Below, one piece after another: positions 8,592 through 19,062 of a DNA stretch of 64,000 bases. Origin of the DNA: Deltaproteobacteria bacterium (lineage in GTDB: Bacteria > Desulfobacterota > BSN033 > WVXP01); NCBI GenBank assembly GCA_019308905.1, contig JAFDHF010000001.1:170045-234044 (forward strand), read 5' to 3'. The first letter of the stretch is position 1, and each line of letters opens with the position of its first letter. The notes under the pieces were generated by a model. That model worked only from the letters and a program-made list of their open reading frames with translations, made no database searches and was not told the origin of the DNA. The position numbers and the translations under genes were made by a program.

Positions 8592-9454
8592 TAATAGAGC
8601 CTGTAGTTTAAACTCCTCGTCTGCTCGATCAGTCTTGCCAGGGTTTTTTCAAAGAGAAGGTCGAGTATATTCCGCCTCCTCCTGGGGTAGATCACGTGGG
8701 GCTTGCCCCGGATACCGCTCATCTTGGCTGCAACGTCGATCGCGTCCTGTAAGTTTCCCATGTAGTCGACCAGCCCCTGTTCGAGCGCCTGGCGGCCGGA
8801 AAAAATCCGGCCATCGGCCAGTTTTTTCACCTTTTCCAACTCCATGCCTCTCCCTTTGGCCACCGCTTCAACGAACTGATCGTATACGCTCCGGATCACC
8901 CCCATGACCACCTCCTGATCCTCCGGAGTCGGCTCACGAAAAGGAGACCCCAGGTCCTTGTACCTGCCGCTCTTGAAGGTGTACGTCTTCAAGCCGACGA
9001 GTTTCATCAGCCCCTCCACGTTGGAAAACTGCATTATCACACCGATACTCCCGGTAAGGGTTCCCGGGTTGGCGACTATAGCGTCCGCCCCGCTGGCGAT
9101 ATAGTATCCCCCAGAGGCGGCGACCCCGCCGAGCGATGCGACCACCTTCTTCTTCCTCCGTGTTTTGATGACCTCCCGATAAATCTCCTGAGAAGGTCCC
9201 ACAGCCCCTCCCGGCGAGTCGATACGGAGAACGACGGCCTTGACTCCTCCGTCTTCACGGTATGCGATCAGTTGATCGATGATCCTTCCGGAACGGGCGA
9301 TCACCCCTTTTATCTCGACGATTCCGATCTTGTCTCCCAGGACAAAGGCCGGCCTCCTCCCGCCGAGGCGCGAAAAGGCCAGCACAAAGGCGACAAAAGC
9401 GCCGATGAGGACAACGACGACGAGAAGGGCCAACAGCACCGGGTGTCTTCTCAT
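8564..9454 (-). CDS. sppA: Signal peptide peptidase SppA
   Basis: 296 residues from the ATG at 9454, which has GGAGGT just upstream; a GTG four codons earlier is less likely. One membrane anchor (7-27) precedes a single ClpP-fold protease domain. The Ser-Lys dyad is visible: Ser114 in GVAASGGYY and Lys166 in SGRYKDLGSPFR. This is the short, half-size SppA that works as a homo-oligomer, degrading cleaved signal peptides in the membrane. It starts close to the end of the secreted protein gene upstream and is probably co-transcribed with it. Confidence 0.93.
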   Translation of the reverse strand: MRRHPVLLALLVVVVLIGAFVAFVLAFSRLGGRRPAFVLGDKIGIVEIKGVIARSGRIIDQLIAYREDGGVKAVVLRIDSPGGAVGPSQEIYREVIKTRRKKKVVASLGGVAASGGYYIASGADAIVANPGTLTGSIGVIMQFSNVEGLMKLVGLKTYTFKSGRYKDLGSPFREPTPEDQEVVMGVIRSVYDQFVEAVAKGRGMELEKVKKLADGRIFSGRQALEQGLVDYMGNLQDAIDVAAKMSGIRGKPHVIYPRRRRNILDLLFEKTLARLIEQTRSLNYRLYYQASPVSAF

Positions 9455-9456
9455 GG

Positions 9457-10170
9457 CTACCTCCACAAGCCTTCCTGTGATGAATACGGGACCATGGCCA
9501 ACCGGAGGACTCCCTCACTCATCCCTTCCGGGTCCAGGCGGAAGTCTTCAAATGACTCGGATATCAGAGCATCTCGGAATGCCTCCATGTCTCCCCTCAA
9601 TACAACCCGGAAAGTGAACCTGCCGGGGCTGATCGAATAGAGAGAAACCCTTTCAACGGATTCCATGCCTTTTTCAAGGTAATTCCTCAGCTTTGTGATA
9701 CAGGCGGCACATGAGACCCCGGAGACTTCAAACCGAAAGCGGCACACAGCCCCACCGGGCTCTTCCTCGATCAGCCCCAGGTTCACGAGGGTCTTTCTCA
9801 GTCTTTCCACTGCCACCGTGCTCTCGAGATTGACCTCATAGATGTTCTCCCTGGTCGTTTCTGAGAGAATGCGGAAGGTATCGATAAATCGCCCGCTCGA
9901 CTGATAGATCTCCTGATTGATGAGGTCGTAATTCTCAAGTGCCAAAGTCTCGGGAATCAGCTCCCTCACTGCTGCTTCCAGGGCATTCCGTTTCCCATTG
10001 GCAATGGCCATGCTTCTTGCCCTTGCCAGATTCCCCTCGATGACAATCGTCGTTCCCGTGGTCATCAAGGTCATGGTCCTGCCCGAGGTGTCGAGCCCAG
10101 CGGCCCGTCCGGCCGGAAGGCCGAGCATCAGGGCCAGGGCCACACACAGATAAACGGCCTTATCCCTCAT
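9457..10170 (-). CDS. Secreted FlgT-N/LPP20-like protein with C-terminal CxxC ferredoxin-like module
   Basis: 237 residues from the ATG at 10170, ten bases after AGGAGG. A signal peptide (1-24) is followed by a domain resembling FlgT-N/LPP20-type envelope proteins: an alanine-rich helix with KRNALEAAVRELIPE, then YQSSGRFIDTFRILSETT and a strand-rich end. The last 80 residues contain GVSCAACITKLRNYLEKG, like the GMxCxxC metal loop of HMA domains, followed by a pattern of strands and a helix. I infer an exported protein that may bind metal or a thiol partner. The exact role is unknown. It lies between scpA and sppA on the same strand. Confidence 0.6.
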   Translation of the reverse strand: MRDKAVYLCVALALMLGLPAGRAAGLDTSGRTMTLMTTGTTIVIEGNLARARSMAIANGKRNALEAAVRELIPETLALENYDLINQEIYQSSGRFIDTFRILSETTRENIYEVNLESTVAVERLRKTLVNLGLIEEEPGGAVCRFRFEVSGVSCAACITKLRNYLEKGMESVERVSLYSISPGRFTFRVVLRGDMEAFRDALISESFEDFRLDPEGMSEGVLRLAMVPYSSQEGLWR

Positions 10171-10184
10171 TGACGACAACCCTC

Positions 10185-10895
10185 CTATACCTTCCTGATC
10201 CTGATGGGGCGGAAATTCCCCTTCTGGTAAACCCGGACCATCCTCATCTTCATCAATTCCAGCAAAGCGAGGAAGGTGAAGATAACCACCTCCCTTGTCG
10301 GTTCACCCTCAAAGAGACGGGCGAACTCCAATTCTCCACCGCAACCGGTGAGGCGGTCGATAATCTCGGTAATCTTCTCCTCGATGCTGATCCTCTCCAG
10401 AGTGATCTCGTGCACCAACTCCTGGGACGACTTTCTGAGCACCCGTTGGAGGGCCTCGATCAAATCGAAGAGACTCACCTCGAGTTCATCCGTCTCTTCT
10501 TCCCCTGCCGGGATCCGGGTGAACACGTCCCTTCCCAAGATATCCTGGCCCTCCAGCTGACGGGCCGCATTCTTGAACCGCTCGTACTCCAGCAGGCGGT
10601 CGACCAGTTCCCTGCGGGGGTCCTCTTCCTCCTCCTCTTCCCCCTGGTCCGGGGCAGCGGGCAGAAGCATCTTGGACTTGATCTGGGCCAGAGTCGCGGC
10701 CATCACCAGAAACTCCCCGGCCACATCGAGATTCAGGGTCCTCATCATCTTCAGCATGCCCAGGTATTGCTCGGTAATCTCTGCAATGGGGATGTCGTAG
10801 ATATCCACCTCGTTCTTCCGTATGAGATAGAGGAGAAGATCCAGAGGCCCCTCGAATATGTCGAGTTTCACCCGGTAATCCGCCCTCTCATCCAT
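10185..10895 (-). CDS. scpA: Segregation and condensation protein A (kleisin)
   Basis: 236 residues. The N-terminus YRVKLDIFEGPLDLLLYLIRKNE is diagnostic for ScpA, followed by LAQIKSKMLLP, an acidic linker (EEEEEEDP) and a C-terminal winged helix (VIFTFLALLELMKMRMV). ScpA bridges the SMC heads in chromosome condensation. The usual partner scpB is not next to it; the neighbour downstream is an exported protein. The gene overlaps the end of the DHH-CBS fusion by eight bases. Confidence 0.94.
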   Translation of the reverse strand: MDERADYRVKLDIFEGPLDLLLYLIRKNEVDIYDIPIAEITEQYLGMLKMMRTLNLDVAGEFLVMAATLAQIKSKMLLPAAPDQGEEEEEEDPRRELVDRLLEYERFKNAARQLEGQDILGRDVFTRIPAGEEETDELEVSLFDLIEALQRVLRKSSQELVHEITLERISIEEKITEIIDRLTGCGGELEFARLFEGEPTREVVIFTFLALLELMKMRMVRVYQKGNFRPIRIRKV

Positions 10896-13623
10896 CAGCG
10901 GCTCCCCTCCTCACCCTTTCCGGAGCCTTGGAGGGACGACCCGACTCCTGACTCGCCTTTGAACGGCCTCTTGTCCCTTCCAGCGGCAAACCGTAACTCC
11001 TGCGAACAAAAGCCACCTCGTCCTCTCTCGATTCGATCTTCTTGTCTAGCCTCGCCATAAGCAGAGCGTTTATGATCTCCCTGAAAAGAGGACCCGGTTC
11101 AAAACCCATGGAGATCAGGTCTCTGCCCCGCAGGGCGGTCCTGACATTCTTGAGGGATGTGAAATAGAGGGAGATGAGCCTCTTTATCTCCTCGTCCTCT
11201 GTCTTGGCCATCATAAAGAGCCTGGCCTCCGTGGGCAGTGGATCCATGATGTCATAGATCTCGCTCGCCCTGAGCCGCCTCCCGCCGCTCGTCTTCCTGC
11301 GGAGGGCCGTCAGGGCCTGCTGGGCGCCCCTCCTGGCCTCGGTGATCCTTATGCGGTTTTTCCCCTGCAGGGCGAGCCGTTCAAAAAGGGCGTTCAGCTT
11401 TCTCTCTGAGAGGCCGTCGACAAGACCCAGAAAATAGACGAGCCACCGGTCGTACCGCTCTCCCAGATAGAGAAGCCTATACCAGGATAGAATGGCTCTG
11501 ATCCTTTCGAACAGGACTGCTCGATCCCGGGTGAAAACGAGATCTGAGTTGATGATGCGGAGCAGCCCGAAATCCTCGGATCTCTGGAGAATCGACGCGG
11601 GATCCTCCTCCTTGAGAATCAGCAACAATTCCGAGAAGATACGCCCACCGGACAGTTTCTCTAGAAAACCCATCTTGAGGGCGTTACGAATCAGGTTCTG
11701 CGTCTGCTTGCCGAGTTGGAAGCCGAGGCGCTGTTCAAACCGGATAGCCCGAAAAATACGGGTGGGATCCTCGATAAAACTCAGGCTGTGGAGTACCCGG
11801 ATCGTCCTCTCCCTGATGTCCTGAAGAGCACCGAAGAAATCCATCAGGGTCCCGAACTGGGCCTCATTGAGCCTGACGGCCAGGGTGTTGATGGTAAAAT
11901 CCCGCCGGTAAAGGTCCCTCTTGATAGAGGTCAATTCGATGGTCGGAGTCGCCCCCGGGAAATCGTAGTATTCCAATCGTGCCGTGGCCACGTCCACCTT
12001 GATGCCGTCGGGGAAAACCAGAACTGCCGTGCCGAATCTCTTGTGGACCCTCAACCGGCAGGAAAACCGCCGGGCCACCTCTCGGGCAAAACCTATCCCG
12101 TCCTTTTCAACCACGATGTCGACATCCAGGTTGTTGACACCCATGACCAAATCCCGGACAAAGCCCCCCACAGCATAGACAGAATATCCCATCTCATCGG
12201 CCACCCTGCCCAGCTCTCTCAGGATCGACTGGATCCTCCGTGGGAGGCGCTCCTCAATGAGCCTGGTTATCATCTTCCTCCTGTCCTGGAGCCTTCTCGA
12301 CTCCACGGGCGATGGAACATCCCCAGCCTTGGTGAACTCCTCCTGGAAAGACCTGAGAATATCGGTCCTGGTGACCGCCCCCACCAGTTCTTCTCCCCTC
12401 AGCACAGGCACAAACCGCTGACCCTTCCTTATTATGAGTTCCTGGAGTTGGGCAACCCGGGTCTCCGGGGTCACGGTGGCGAATTCCGAGGCCATGAACT
12501 CCCGAACGGGCCGGTCTTTCAAGCCATGAAATGATGCCTTTTCGACCACCTGACGGGAGATGAGTCCCACCACCCTTCCCCGCTCCAATACAGGAAGGAC
12601 ATTTATGTCGTACCGGGTGAGCAACTCAGCCGCAGCACCAAGACTCCTGTCGGCCTCTATGGTTTTTACAGGAAAAGTCATAAGGTCCCTGGAGCACCTC
12701 TCGGGTTGAATCGTCTCCTGGAGTAGCTCGATGAGTCTCTCCCTCGCCTCGTACAGGGTCATGCCCTTTATGGTTGCGGAAGCAGCAGTAGGATGCCCGC
12801 CGCCGCCGAATCCGGCGGCGATCAATCCCACATTGACCTCTTCGATCCGACTCCTGCCGATCAAATAGACACGATCAGCCATCCTTACAAGACCGAAGAT
12901 GACATCGAGGTTTTCCATGTCTTTAAGCTTGTGGACCAGGACCGCGATGTCGCCGATATACCGGTCGACGGAAGCCATGGCGATCACCAGGCTCACTCCG
13001 TTGACGGTGTACCTGGTGGCCGATCGAATGAGATCATTCAGCAGAAAGACCTGCTCCGCCGTCAGCTCGCGACTGATCATGTCCGAGATGATGTTCAGGC
13101 TTGCCCCCCTGGACCGGAGGTATCCAGCCGCGTGGAAGTCCTCAGGAGTCGTGGAGGAGAAGGTGAGGCCTCCAGTGTCCTCATAAAGGCCCAGCATCAT
13201 GACCGTGGCCTCATCCGAGGCGACCTCGACACCTCTCTCCCTCAAAACCGAAAGCATGACCGTCACGGTCGCACCCACCTCCCGAATCACCTCCAGGGAC
13301 CCTCGAACATCGTCCGGGGAGGGCGGATGGTGGTCGAAGATGTGGACGTCGAGGCCCGGACGGCCGATGATCTCCTTGAACTTCCCGATACGACTCAACT
13401 GCCTTGTGTCTACCAGGATGAGGCGCCTGATCCTGTCCATATCGATATCTCTGATCCGCTGTGTCTCAAAGGCGTACCAGGCCGAATCGACAAAAAAATC
13501 CCTCAGGCTCCTCTCCTGGGATCCCGGAAAGACCGGAATCGCCTCGGGATAGAGTTTCTTGGCCGCAAGCATCGAGCCAAGGGCATCAAAATCCGCATTG
13601 GTGTGGGTGGCGATGATCTCCAT
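10888..13623 (-). CDS. DHH phosphoesterase - CBS - tRNA nucleotidyltransferase fusion
   Basis: 911 residues from the ATG at 13623; the frame is open to a GTG at 13713, and neither start has a good ribosome site. Domains: DHH/DHHA1 phosphoesterase (about 1-310, with HTNADFDALGS, VDTRQ, FDHHP and GGGGHPTAAS), two CBS repeats (about 315-440), then a class II poly(A) polymerase/CCA-adding head (AVGGFVRDLVMG, catalytic pair in NLDVDIVVE) and C-terminal helices. In relatives this fusion is annotated as the A-adding or CCA-adding enzyme that matures tRNA 3' ends. Both tRNA genes here already encode CCA, so repair is the likelier role. The CBS pair suggests adenylate control. Confidence 0.88.
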   Translation of the reverse strand: MEIIATHTNADFDALGSMLAAKKLYPEAIPVFPGSQERSLRDFFVDSAWYAFETQRIRDIDMDRIRRLILVDTRQLSRIGKFKEIIGRPGLDVHIFDHHPPSPDDVRGSLEVIREVGATVTVMLSVLRERGVEVASDEATVMMLGLYEDTGGLTFSSTTPEDFHAAGYLRSRGASLNIISDMISRELTAEQVFLLNDLIRSATRYTVNGVSLVIAMASVDRYIGDIAVLVHKLKDMENLDVIFGLVRMADRVYLIGRSRIEEVNVGLIAAGFGGGGHPTAASATIKGMTLYEARERLIELLQETIQPERCSRDLMTFPVKTIEADRSLGAAAELLTRYDINVLPVLERGRVVGLISRQVVEKASFHGLKDRPVREFMASEFATVTPETRVAQLQELIIRKGQRFVPVLRGEELVGAVTRTDILRSFQEEFTKAGDVPSPVESRRLQDRRKMITRLIEERLPRRIQSILRELGRVADEMGYSVYAVGGFVRDLVMGVNNLDVDIVVEKDGIGFAREVARRFSCRLRVHKRFGTAVLVFPDGIKVDVATARLEYYDFPGATPTIELTSIKRDLYRRDFTINTLAVRLNEAQFGTLMDFFGALQDIRERTIRVLHSLSFIEDPTRIFRAIRFEQRLGFQLGKQTQNLIRNALKMGFLEKLSGGRIFSELLLILKEEDPASILQRSEDFGLLRIINSDLVFTRDRAVLFERIRAILSWYRLLYLGERYDRWLVYFLGLVDGLSERKLNALFERLALQGKNRIRITEARRGAQQALTALRRKTSGGRRLRASEIYDIMDPLPTEARLFMMAKTEDEEIKRLISLYFTSLKNVRTALRGRDLISMGFEPGPLFREIINALLMARLDKKIESREDEVAFVRRSYGLPLEGTRGRSKASQESGRPSKAPERVRRGAADG

Positions 13624-13763
13624 ACATGGTCGCCCGGAGGCGATGAGGGTAGAGGCCGAATGTTTTTCCCCCGGCTCTCTCCCCTTGCCTCTCCTAAAGC
13701 TGCTTTGGTTCACGGTCGGGCCTGGACCCTCCCCATATCAAACCCACTTGGAGGGAGCAACTG

Positions 13764-14687
13764 CTACGGCCGGGGATGGTGCTTCTCATGGAGCCTTTTC
13801 AGCCTCTCCCGGGAGACATGGGTGTAGATCTGGGTGGTGGAGATATCCACATGCCCCAGCAGAGTCTGGACCGTTCTCAGATCCGCCCCCCTGTCCAGGA
13901 GATGGCTGGCGAAGCAGTGACGAAGCGTATGGGGGGTCAGCTTCCCCTTGATCCCCGCCTTCAAGCCGTATTTCTTGATGATCTTCCACAGGGCCTGCCT
14001 TGTCATCTCTCGTCCCCTGGAGCCCACAAATACGTAAGGGGTGGCTCGACCCTTCAGAATCCGGCCGCGTCCCTGATTGAGATAGGCCCGCAGGGAGGTC
14101 TCGGCCTCCTGCCCAAAGGGAACCACCCTCTCTCTCCCCCCCTTGCCCAAGACCCTTACGCACCCCACTTCCAGGTTGATCTGATCCAGGCGGAGGGCGG
14201 CCACCTCGGAGATCCGCAGGCCCGTGGCATAGAGCAGCTCAAGCACGGCCTTGTCACGCTGCCCCAGGGGAGTCCTCCTGTCCGGCCCGCCCAACAGGCG
14301 CTCCACCTCTTGCTCGGAGAGAACCTGGGGGAGCCTCTTTGCGACTCTGGGGGATTCTACGGACTCTAGGGGGTTTTCCTTCAGGATTCTCTCGGCGACG
14401 AGGAACCGGTACAGCTGTCTCAGGGTGACCTGAAGACGGGCCACGCTCCTTTCAGAGAGACCGCTCGTCCTGAGGGCCACGATAAAGGAGAGCACGTCGA
14501 TGTCGCGCACCCTTTCGAGGTCGTCTGGTCCGGCTTTATCGAGAAAATCGAGAAACCGACGTATGTCTCTGCTGTATGACTCCAGAGTATTTCGAGAAAG
14601 ACCTCTCTCTACGGTCAGATAATCAAAGAATCGATCGATCCAGAAGTCGTTTCTCCTTGCCAAGCTCAAATGGAACCCCCGGATCAC
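13764..14687 (-). CDS. xerD: Site-specific tyrosine recombinase XerD-like
   Basis: 307 residues from a GTG at 14687 (start uncertain). The N-terminal SAM-like domain has FDYLTVERGLSRNTLESY. The catalytic domain carries Arg in GLRISEVAAL, Lys in LGKGGRERVVP, HTLRHCFASH, LLGHVDISTTQIYTH with the tyrosine nucleophile. It resolves chromosome dimers at dif together with XerC. Length and N-terminus favour XerD/XerC over phage integrases. It sits between the tRNA nucleotidyltransferase fusion and dut. No dif site was recognised nearby. Confidence 0.85.
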   Translation of the reverse strand: MIRGFHLSLARRNDFWIDRFFDYLTVERGLSRNTLESYSRDIRRFLDFLDKAGPDDLERVRDIDVLSFIVALRTSGLSERSVARLQVTLRQLYRFLVAERILKENPLESVESPRVAKRLPQVLSEQEVERLLGGPDRRTPLGQRDKAVLELLYATGLRISEVAALRLDQINLEVGCVRVLGKGGRERVVPFGQEAETSLRAYLNQGRGRILKGRATPYVFVGSRGREMTRQALWKIIKKYGLKAGIKGKLTPHTLRHCFASHLLDRGADLRTVQTLLGHVDISTTQIYTHVSRERLKRLHEKHHPRP

Positions 14688-14796
14688 TCCGGTACTCGGC
14701 TCTCACAGCCTGCCTCGAAACCGGCCTGCCCGTCCTCGGATGGAGCCCTGTGACGCACTCTCTCGGAGTCGGCCCCACCCGGCGGCAGAGGAACGT

Positions 14797-15249
14797 TCAG
14801 AAAGAGCCCGTATGGCCGAAGCCTCCCTGGTCACGGTCTGTCCCGGGAAGATCGGGGACCTCTTCCAGTTCCGCCCGGACAACAGGACTTATCACCAGCT
14901 GAGCGATCCGCGTTCCGCTCTTCACAACGAAGGGCTCGGCTCCCAGATTGATGAGGATGATCTTTATCTCCCCCCGATAATCGGAATCGATGGTCCCCGG
15001 CGAGTTGACGATCCCGATCCCCTTGCTCATTGCCAGGCCGCTTCTCGGTCTGATCTGGCCCTCGTACCCCTCGGGTATGGCTACTGCTATGCCTGTAGGG
15101 ACCAGGCAACGGTCTCCAGGGTTGAGGGTCACCTCTGCAGGGAGGTGGGCAAAGAGATCCATCCCCGAAGCATGGTCGCTCATGTAGCGGGGGAGCTGCA
15201 CATCATCCCCTACCCCCAGTCTCCTCACTTTGATCTTTATTCGACCCAT
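14797..15249 (-). CDS. dut: dUTP diphosphatase
   Basis: 150 residues from the ATG at 15249. All five trimeric dUTPase motifs are present: [31 protein letters not shown] and [11 protein letters not shown]. It hydrolyses dUTP to dUMP, keeping uracil out of DNA. A longer frame to 15306 would overlap the M16 gene and adds nothing conserved. It follows the M16 protease by 28 bases, an order common in deltaproteobacteria-like genomes. Confidence 0.94.
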   Translation of the reverse strand: MGRIKIKVRRLGVGDDVQLPRYMSDHASGMDLFAHLPAEVTLNPGDRCLVPTGIAVAIPEGYEGQIRPRSGLAMSKGIGIVNSPGTIDSDYRGEIKIILINLGAEPFVVKSGTRIAQLVISPVVRAELEEVPDLPGTDRDQGGFGHTGSF

Positions 15250-15277
15250 GGGAATCGATCGATAGAGCCCTCTTCTC

Positions 15278-16555
15278 TCACAGCCCCCCTCCTGGCCAGC
15301 ACCCATCCAGATCCCGCTTCAACTCACCCCTGGTAATGGGCCCCAGAAGGGTAAGGCAGAGATGCTCGGGGAGAAAGAGGTCGGCGGCGAGCTCGGTGAT
15401 CTCGTCGACAGTCACGCCGTCGATCCGGTCGATCACCTCCTCTACGGGGAGGAATCTACCGAAGTAGATTTCGTTCTTGGCCAGCCGGGTCATTCGGTTG
15501 TCGGAATTCTCGAGGGAGAGGAGAAGATTGCCCTTCAGCTGTTGCCTGGAGGTGACGAGCTCGTCCTGGCTGATGGGTTTCTCTCTCAGGGCCTCGAATT
15601 CCTTCAGGATCATCTCCACAACCTGGGCAACCCTCTGTTTCTCTGTTGCGGCATAGACGACGAGCAGCCCCGTGTCGGCGTAGCTGGGCAGGTAAGAGTA
15701 TATCGAGTAGGCGAGCCCCCTTCTCTCGCGCACCTCCTGGAAGAGACGAGAGCTCATTCCACCTCCCAGGACAGCATTCAGTACGTAACTGGCAAACCGC
15801 CTTGAGCTCACATAGGCAAGCCCCTCGGTCCCGAGGCAGAGATGAACCTGCTCGGTCTTCTTCCTGCGAACCGAAGCCTTCGTGGAGTAGCCCGTGGGTC
15901 TCCCCCTTCTCATCGTCTTGGAACCCCGGGGTGCTCCGGCAAAAGCCCTTTCCACCATGTCGACTACCGCCCCGTGTTCCACGTTCCCCGCCACCGCAAT
16001 GATCATCCGATCCGACCTGTAGTAGTCGTCAAAATGCCGCAGGATCTGTTCCCTCGAGAGGGAGCGAATCCTCTCGCTTCTACCGATGACAGGCTGCCCC
16101 ATGGGGTGATCACCCCAGAAGGCCCGGCTGAAAAGGTCGTGGACGTAGTCATCCGGGGTGTCTTCCACCATCTTCACCTCTTGAAGAACCACTGCCCGCT
16201 CCCGCTCGATCTCCTGGGAATCGAACTTGGAATTGAGAAGCATGTCAGACAGGAGATCGACTGCGAGATCGAGATTCCGATCCAAGACCTTTGCATAGAA
16301 ACAGGTGCATTCCCGCCCTGTGAAGCCGTTCAGACTCCCTCCCACCGAATCGATGGTCCTGGCGATGTCCTGGGCCGTCCTCCTTTCGGTCCCCTTGAAA
16401 AGAAGATGCTCCAGGAAATGAGAGACTCCGTTCTCAGAGTCCTCCTCATCCCGGGAACCCGTGAGTACCCATACCCCGATGCAGGCCGACCCATAGTAGG
16501 GGACCGTTTCGGTCAGAACCCGGATGCCGTTGTCCAGGATCGTCTTCTGTTCCAT
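15278..16555 (-). CDS. M16-family zinc protease
   Basis: 425 residues. The inverted zinc motif HFLEH (about 47-51) and the downstream glutamate region ([11 protein letters not shown]) mark an active M16 subunit. The C-terminal half contains [21 protein letters not shown], the R/Y motif needed for substrate binding. It resembles the processing-peptidase-like YmxG/PqqL group that follows pnp in many bacteria. The substrate is unknown. The ATG is five bases from the pnp stop, so the two are co-transcribed. Confidence 0.92.
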   Translation of the reverse strand: MEQKTILDNGIRVLTETVPYYGSACIGVWVLTGSRDEEDSENGVSHFLEHLLFKGTERRTAQDIARTIDSVGGSLNGFTGRECTCFYAKVLDRNLDLAVDLLSDMLLNSKFDSQEIERERAVVLQEVKMVEDTPDDYVHDLFSRAFWGDHPMGQPVIGRSERIRSLSREQILRHFDDYYRSDRMIIAVAGNVEHGAVVDMVERAFAGAPRGSKTMRRGRPTGYSTKASVRRKKTEQVHLCLGTEGLAYVSSRRFASYVLNAVLGGGMSSRLFQEVRERRGLAYSIYSYLPSYADTGLLVVYAATEKQRVAQVVEMILKEFEALREKPISQDELVTSRQQLKGNLLLSLENSDNRMTRLAKNEIYFGRFLPVEEVIDRIDGVTVDEITELAADLFLPEHLCLTLLGPITRGELKRDLDGCWPGGGL

Positions 16556-16560
16556 CTGCT

Positions 16561-18675
16561 CTACGCCTTTGTCTGAGCCCCCTGGTTTGAGGCAGGACGC
16601 GGCTCTCGCAAGGCCGCCTTCCTGCTCAGACGGATTCGCCCGTTGTGTTCGACTTCCAGGACCTTGACCAGTACCTCGTCGCCCTCTTTCAGTACGTCGG
16701 ATACAGCCCGGATCCTCTCGTTTGCGATCTGGGAGATATGAACCAAGCCGTCGACCCCGGGGAAGATCTCTACGATGGCTCCGAAATCCAGAACCCTCTT
16801 GACCTTGCCCAGGTACAAAGCCCCCACTTCTACCTCTTGGGTGAGCTTCTTTACCATGGCAATGGCCTCTTCCACGGCTTCCTTGTCCGGGGAAGCGATG
16901 GTGACCATTCCCGAGTCCTCCACATCGATCTTTACCCCGGTCTCCTCGATGATGGCACGGATGTTCTTACCACCAGGACCGATCACGTCTCGGATCTTTT
17001 CGGGCTTGATATGAATCGTCGTGATCCGAGGCGCATAGACGGAGATCTCCGCCCTCGGTTCCGCAATGGTTTCATTCATCTTCTCCAGGATGTAAAGCCT
17101 GCCCTCACGGGCCTGGCCCAGGGCCCTTTCCAGGATCTCCCGCGAGATACCGGGAACCTTGATATCCATCTGGAGTGCCGTTACTCCCCTTTCGGTTCCA
17201 GCCACCTTGAAGTCCATGTCACCCAGATGGTCCTCGTCTCCCAGGATATCGGAGAGAATCTCGACCCGATCACCCTCTTTGACCAGGCCCATGGCAATTC
17301 CAGCCACGGCTGCCTTGATGGGTACACCCGCGTCCATGAGCGAAAGGCTCCCCCCACAGACAGTGGCCATCGAGGACGATCCGTTCGACTCGAGCACCTC
17401 CGAAACCATCCTTATGGTATAGGGAAACTCCTCGTCCGAAGGAAGGACCGGGAGGATGGCCCTCTCGGCAAGAGCACCGTGACCGATCTCTCTTCGACTC
17501 GGGGCCCTCAGCATTGCCGTCTCTCCCACACAGAAGGGTGGGAAGTTGTAGTGGAGCATGAAGGTCTTGTAACTCTCCCCGGTTATCGATTCGATCTTCT
17601 GCTCGTCGGCGGCCGTACCAAAGGTGGTGACTGCAAGGACCTGGGTCTCTCCACGAGTGAAGAGGCCTGAGCCGTGCGTCCGGGGAAGGATACCTACCTC
17701 GCAGGAGATGGGGCGGATATCCGAGAACCCGCGGCCGTCGATCCGCCGGTTGGTTCGCAGCATCGCCTCCCTCACCAGCGACCGTTCAACGGTCTTCACC
17801 GCGTCGAGAACCCTCTCGCGGGCTTCTTCGTCCTCCCCCGCCAACTCCTCCACTGTTCTCTCCACCACTTCGTTCAAACGGCTCTGGCGTTCGAGCTTGC
17901 CTCTGATCCGGTAAGCCTCCTGGAGAGCACCGGCCGCATAGGACTTCACCTTCTCCACCCACTCACGGTCATCTACCTGTGGAACCTCCCTCTTGGGCCT
18001 GCCCACAAGACTGGCCAGTCTGTCCTGGATCTCAAGGGTGGGAGCCAGAGACTCATAGCCGAAAAGCAAGGCCTCCAGCATCTCCTCTTCCCTCACCTGG
18101 CTACCACCCCCTTCGACCATGGTGATGCCTTCCCGGTTTCCGGCGATGATCAAATCGATATCACTCCGTTCCAGTTCGCTGGTGGTGGGGTTGCAGATCA
18201 GCGACCCATCAACCCGTCCCACACGAACCCCGCCGATGGGTCCGAGAAAGGGGATATCGGATATGACCAGTGCTGCCGAGGCCCCTACGATCGCCATTAC
18301 TGCTGGATCGTTCTCCTGATCTGCCGACAGAACCGTGGCAATGATCTGGGTTTCGTTCTTGAATCCTTTCGGAAAGAGAGGCCTGATCGTCCTGTCGATG
18401 AAACGTGACGCCAGCGTCTCCCGGTCGCTGGGACGGCCCTCCCGCTTGAAAAACCCCCCGGGTATCCTACCGGCGGCGTAAGTCATCTCTTGATAGTTGA
18501 CCGTAAGGGGGAAGAAATCGATTCCGGGTCTTGTCTTGTCCGATGATACGGCCGTAACCAGTACCACCGTCTCTCCAAGCCAGACCATTGCGGAACCGTC
18601 CGCCTGCTTTGCCACCTTTCCTGTCTCAATGGTAAGAGTCTTACCTCCGACTTCAGTGCTCAACTTTTTTTCCAT
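16561..18675 (-). CDS. pnp: Polyribonucleotide nucleotidyltransferase (PNPase)
   Basis: 704 residues, the expected length. Two RNase PH domains (about 1-220 and 310-545) flank a helical linker. The second carries the phosphorolytic core ([20 protein letters not shown]), followed by KH ([20 protein letters not shown]) and S1 ([20 protein letters not shown]) domains. It degrades mRNA 3'-5' by phosphorolysis. It lies 49 bases after rpsO as in most bacteria, where this interval often carries RNase III and autoregulation sites; none was tested here. Confidence 0.97.
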   Translation of the reverse strand: MEKKLSTEVGGKTLTIETGKVAKQADGSAMVWLGETVVLVTAVSSDKTRPGIDFFPLTVNYQEMTYAAGRIPGGFFKREGRPSDRETLASRFIDRTIRPLFPKGFKNETQIIATVLSADQENDPAVMAIVGASAALVISDIPFLGPIGGVRVGRVDGSLICNPTTSELERSDIDLIIAGNREGITMVEGGGSQVREEEMLEALLFGYESLAPTLEIQDRLASLVGRPKREVPQVDDREWVEKVKSYAAGALQEAYRIRGKLERQSRLNEVVERTVEELAGEDEEARERVLDAVKTVERSLVREAMLRTNRRIDGRGFSDIRPISCEVGILPRTHGSGLFTRGETQVLAVTTFGTAADEQKIESITGESYKTFMLHYNFPPFCVGETAMLRAPSRREIGHGALAERAILPVLPSDEEFPYTIRMVSEVLESNGSSSMATVCGGSLSLMDAGVPIKAAVAGIAMGLVKEGDRVEILSDILGDEDHLGDMDFKVAGTERGVTALQMDIKVPGISREILERALGQAREGRLYILEKMNETIAEPRAEISVYAPRITTIHIKPEKIRDVIGPGGKNIRAIIEETGVKIDVEDSGMVTIASPDKEAVEEAIAMVKKLTQEVEVGALYLGKVKRVLDFGAIVEIFPGVDGLVHISQIANERIRAVSDVLKEGDEVLVKVLEVEHNGRIRLSRKAALREPRPASNQGAQTKA

Positions 18676-18724
18676 CTTTGCCTATACTCCATTCTCTCTA
18701 TCTAATTGAGATGAATCTCATCGT

Positions 18725-18994
18725 CTATTTTCGAAGCCCCAATCTCGAGATCAGTGCCCGATACTGTTCGACATCCGTGTCTTTCAGGTAACTCAGAAGT
18801 CTTCTTCTACGGCCCACCAGCTTCAAGAGCCCCCTCCTGGAGTGGTGATCCTTCTTGTGTGTCTTGAAGTGTTCCGTAAGGTACTGGATTCTCTCGGTCA
18901 GAAGTGCCACCTGAACCTGGGGAGAACCCGTGTCGCTTTCGTGGATCCGGTAGTTCTCTATGATTTCCCTCTTCCTTTCCGCTTCCAAAACCAT
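18725..18994 (-). CDS. rpsO: Ribosomal protein S15
   Basis: 89 residues, the usual length. It has the S15 signature [19 protein letters not shown] and the rRNA-binding [31 protein letters not shown] precedes the ATG. S15 nucleates assembly of the 30S platform. Confidence 0.97.
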   Translation of the reverse strand: MVLEAERKREIIENYRIHESDTGSPQVQVALLTERIQYLTEHFKTHKKDHHSRRGLLKLVGRRRRLLSYLKDTDVEQYRALISRLGLRK

Positions 18995-19062
18995 CCCATG
19001 ATCCTCCTTGTATTATTTCAACCAGCCCGTGCCGGACAGGGCACAACAAGCCGCTCCCGCCA

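Noticed and set aside
13624..13713. N-terminal extension of the DHH-CBS fusion to the GTG at 13713
   Set aside because: The added 30 residues are Arg/Gly/Ser-rich and unlike the DHH domain start; the ATG at 13623 begins exactly at the domain.
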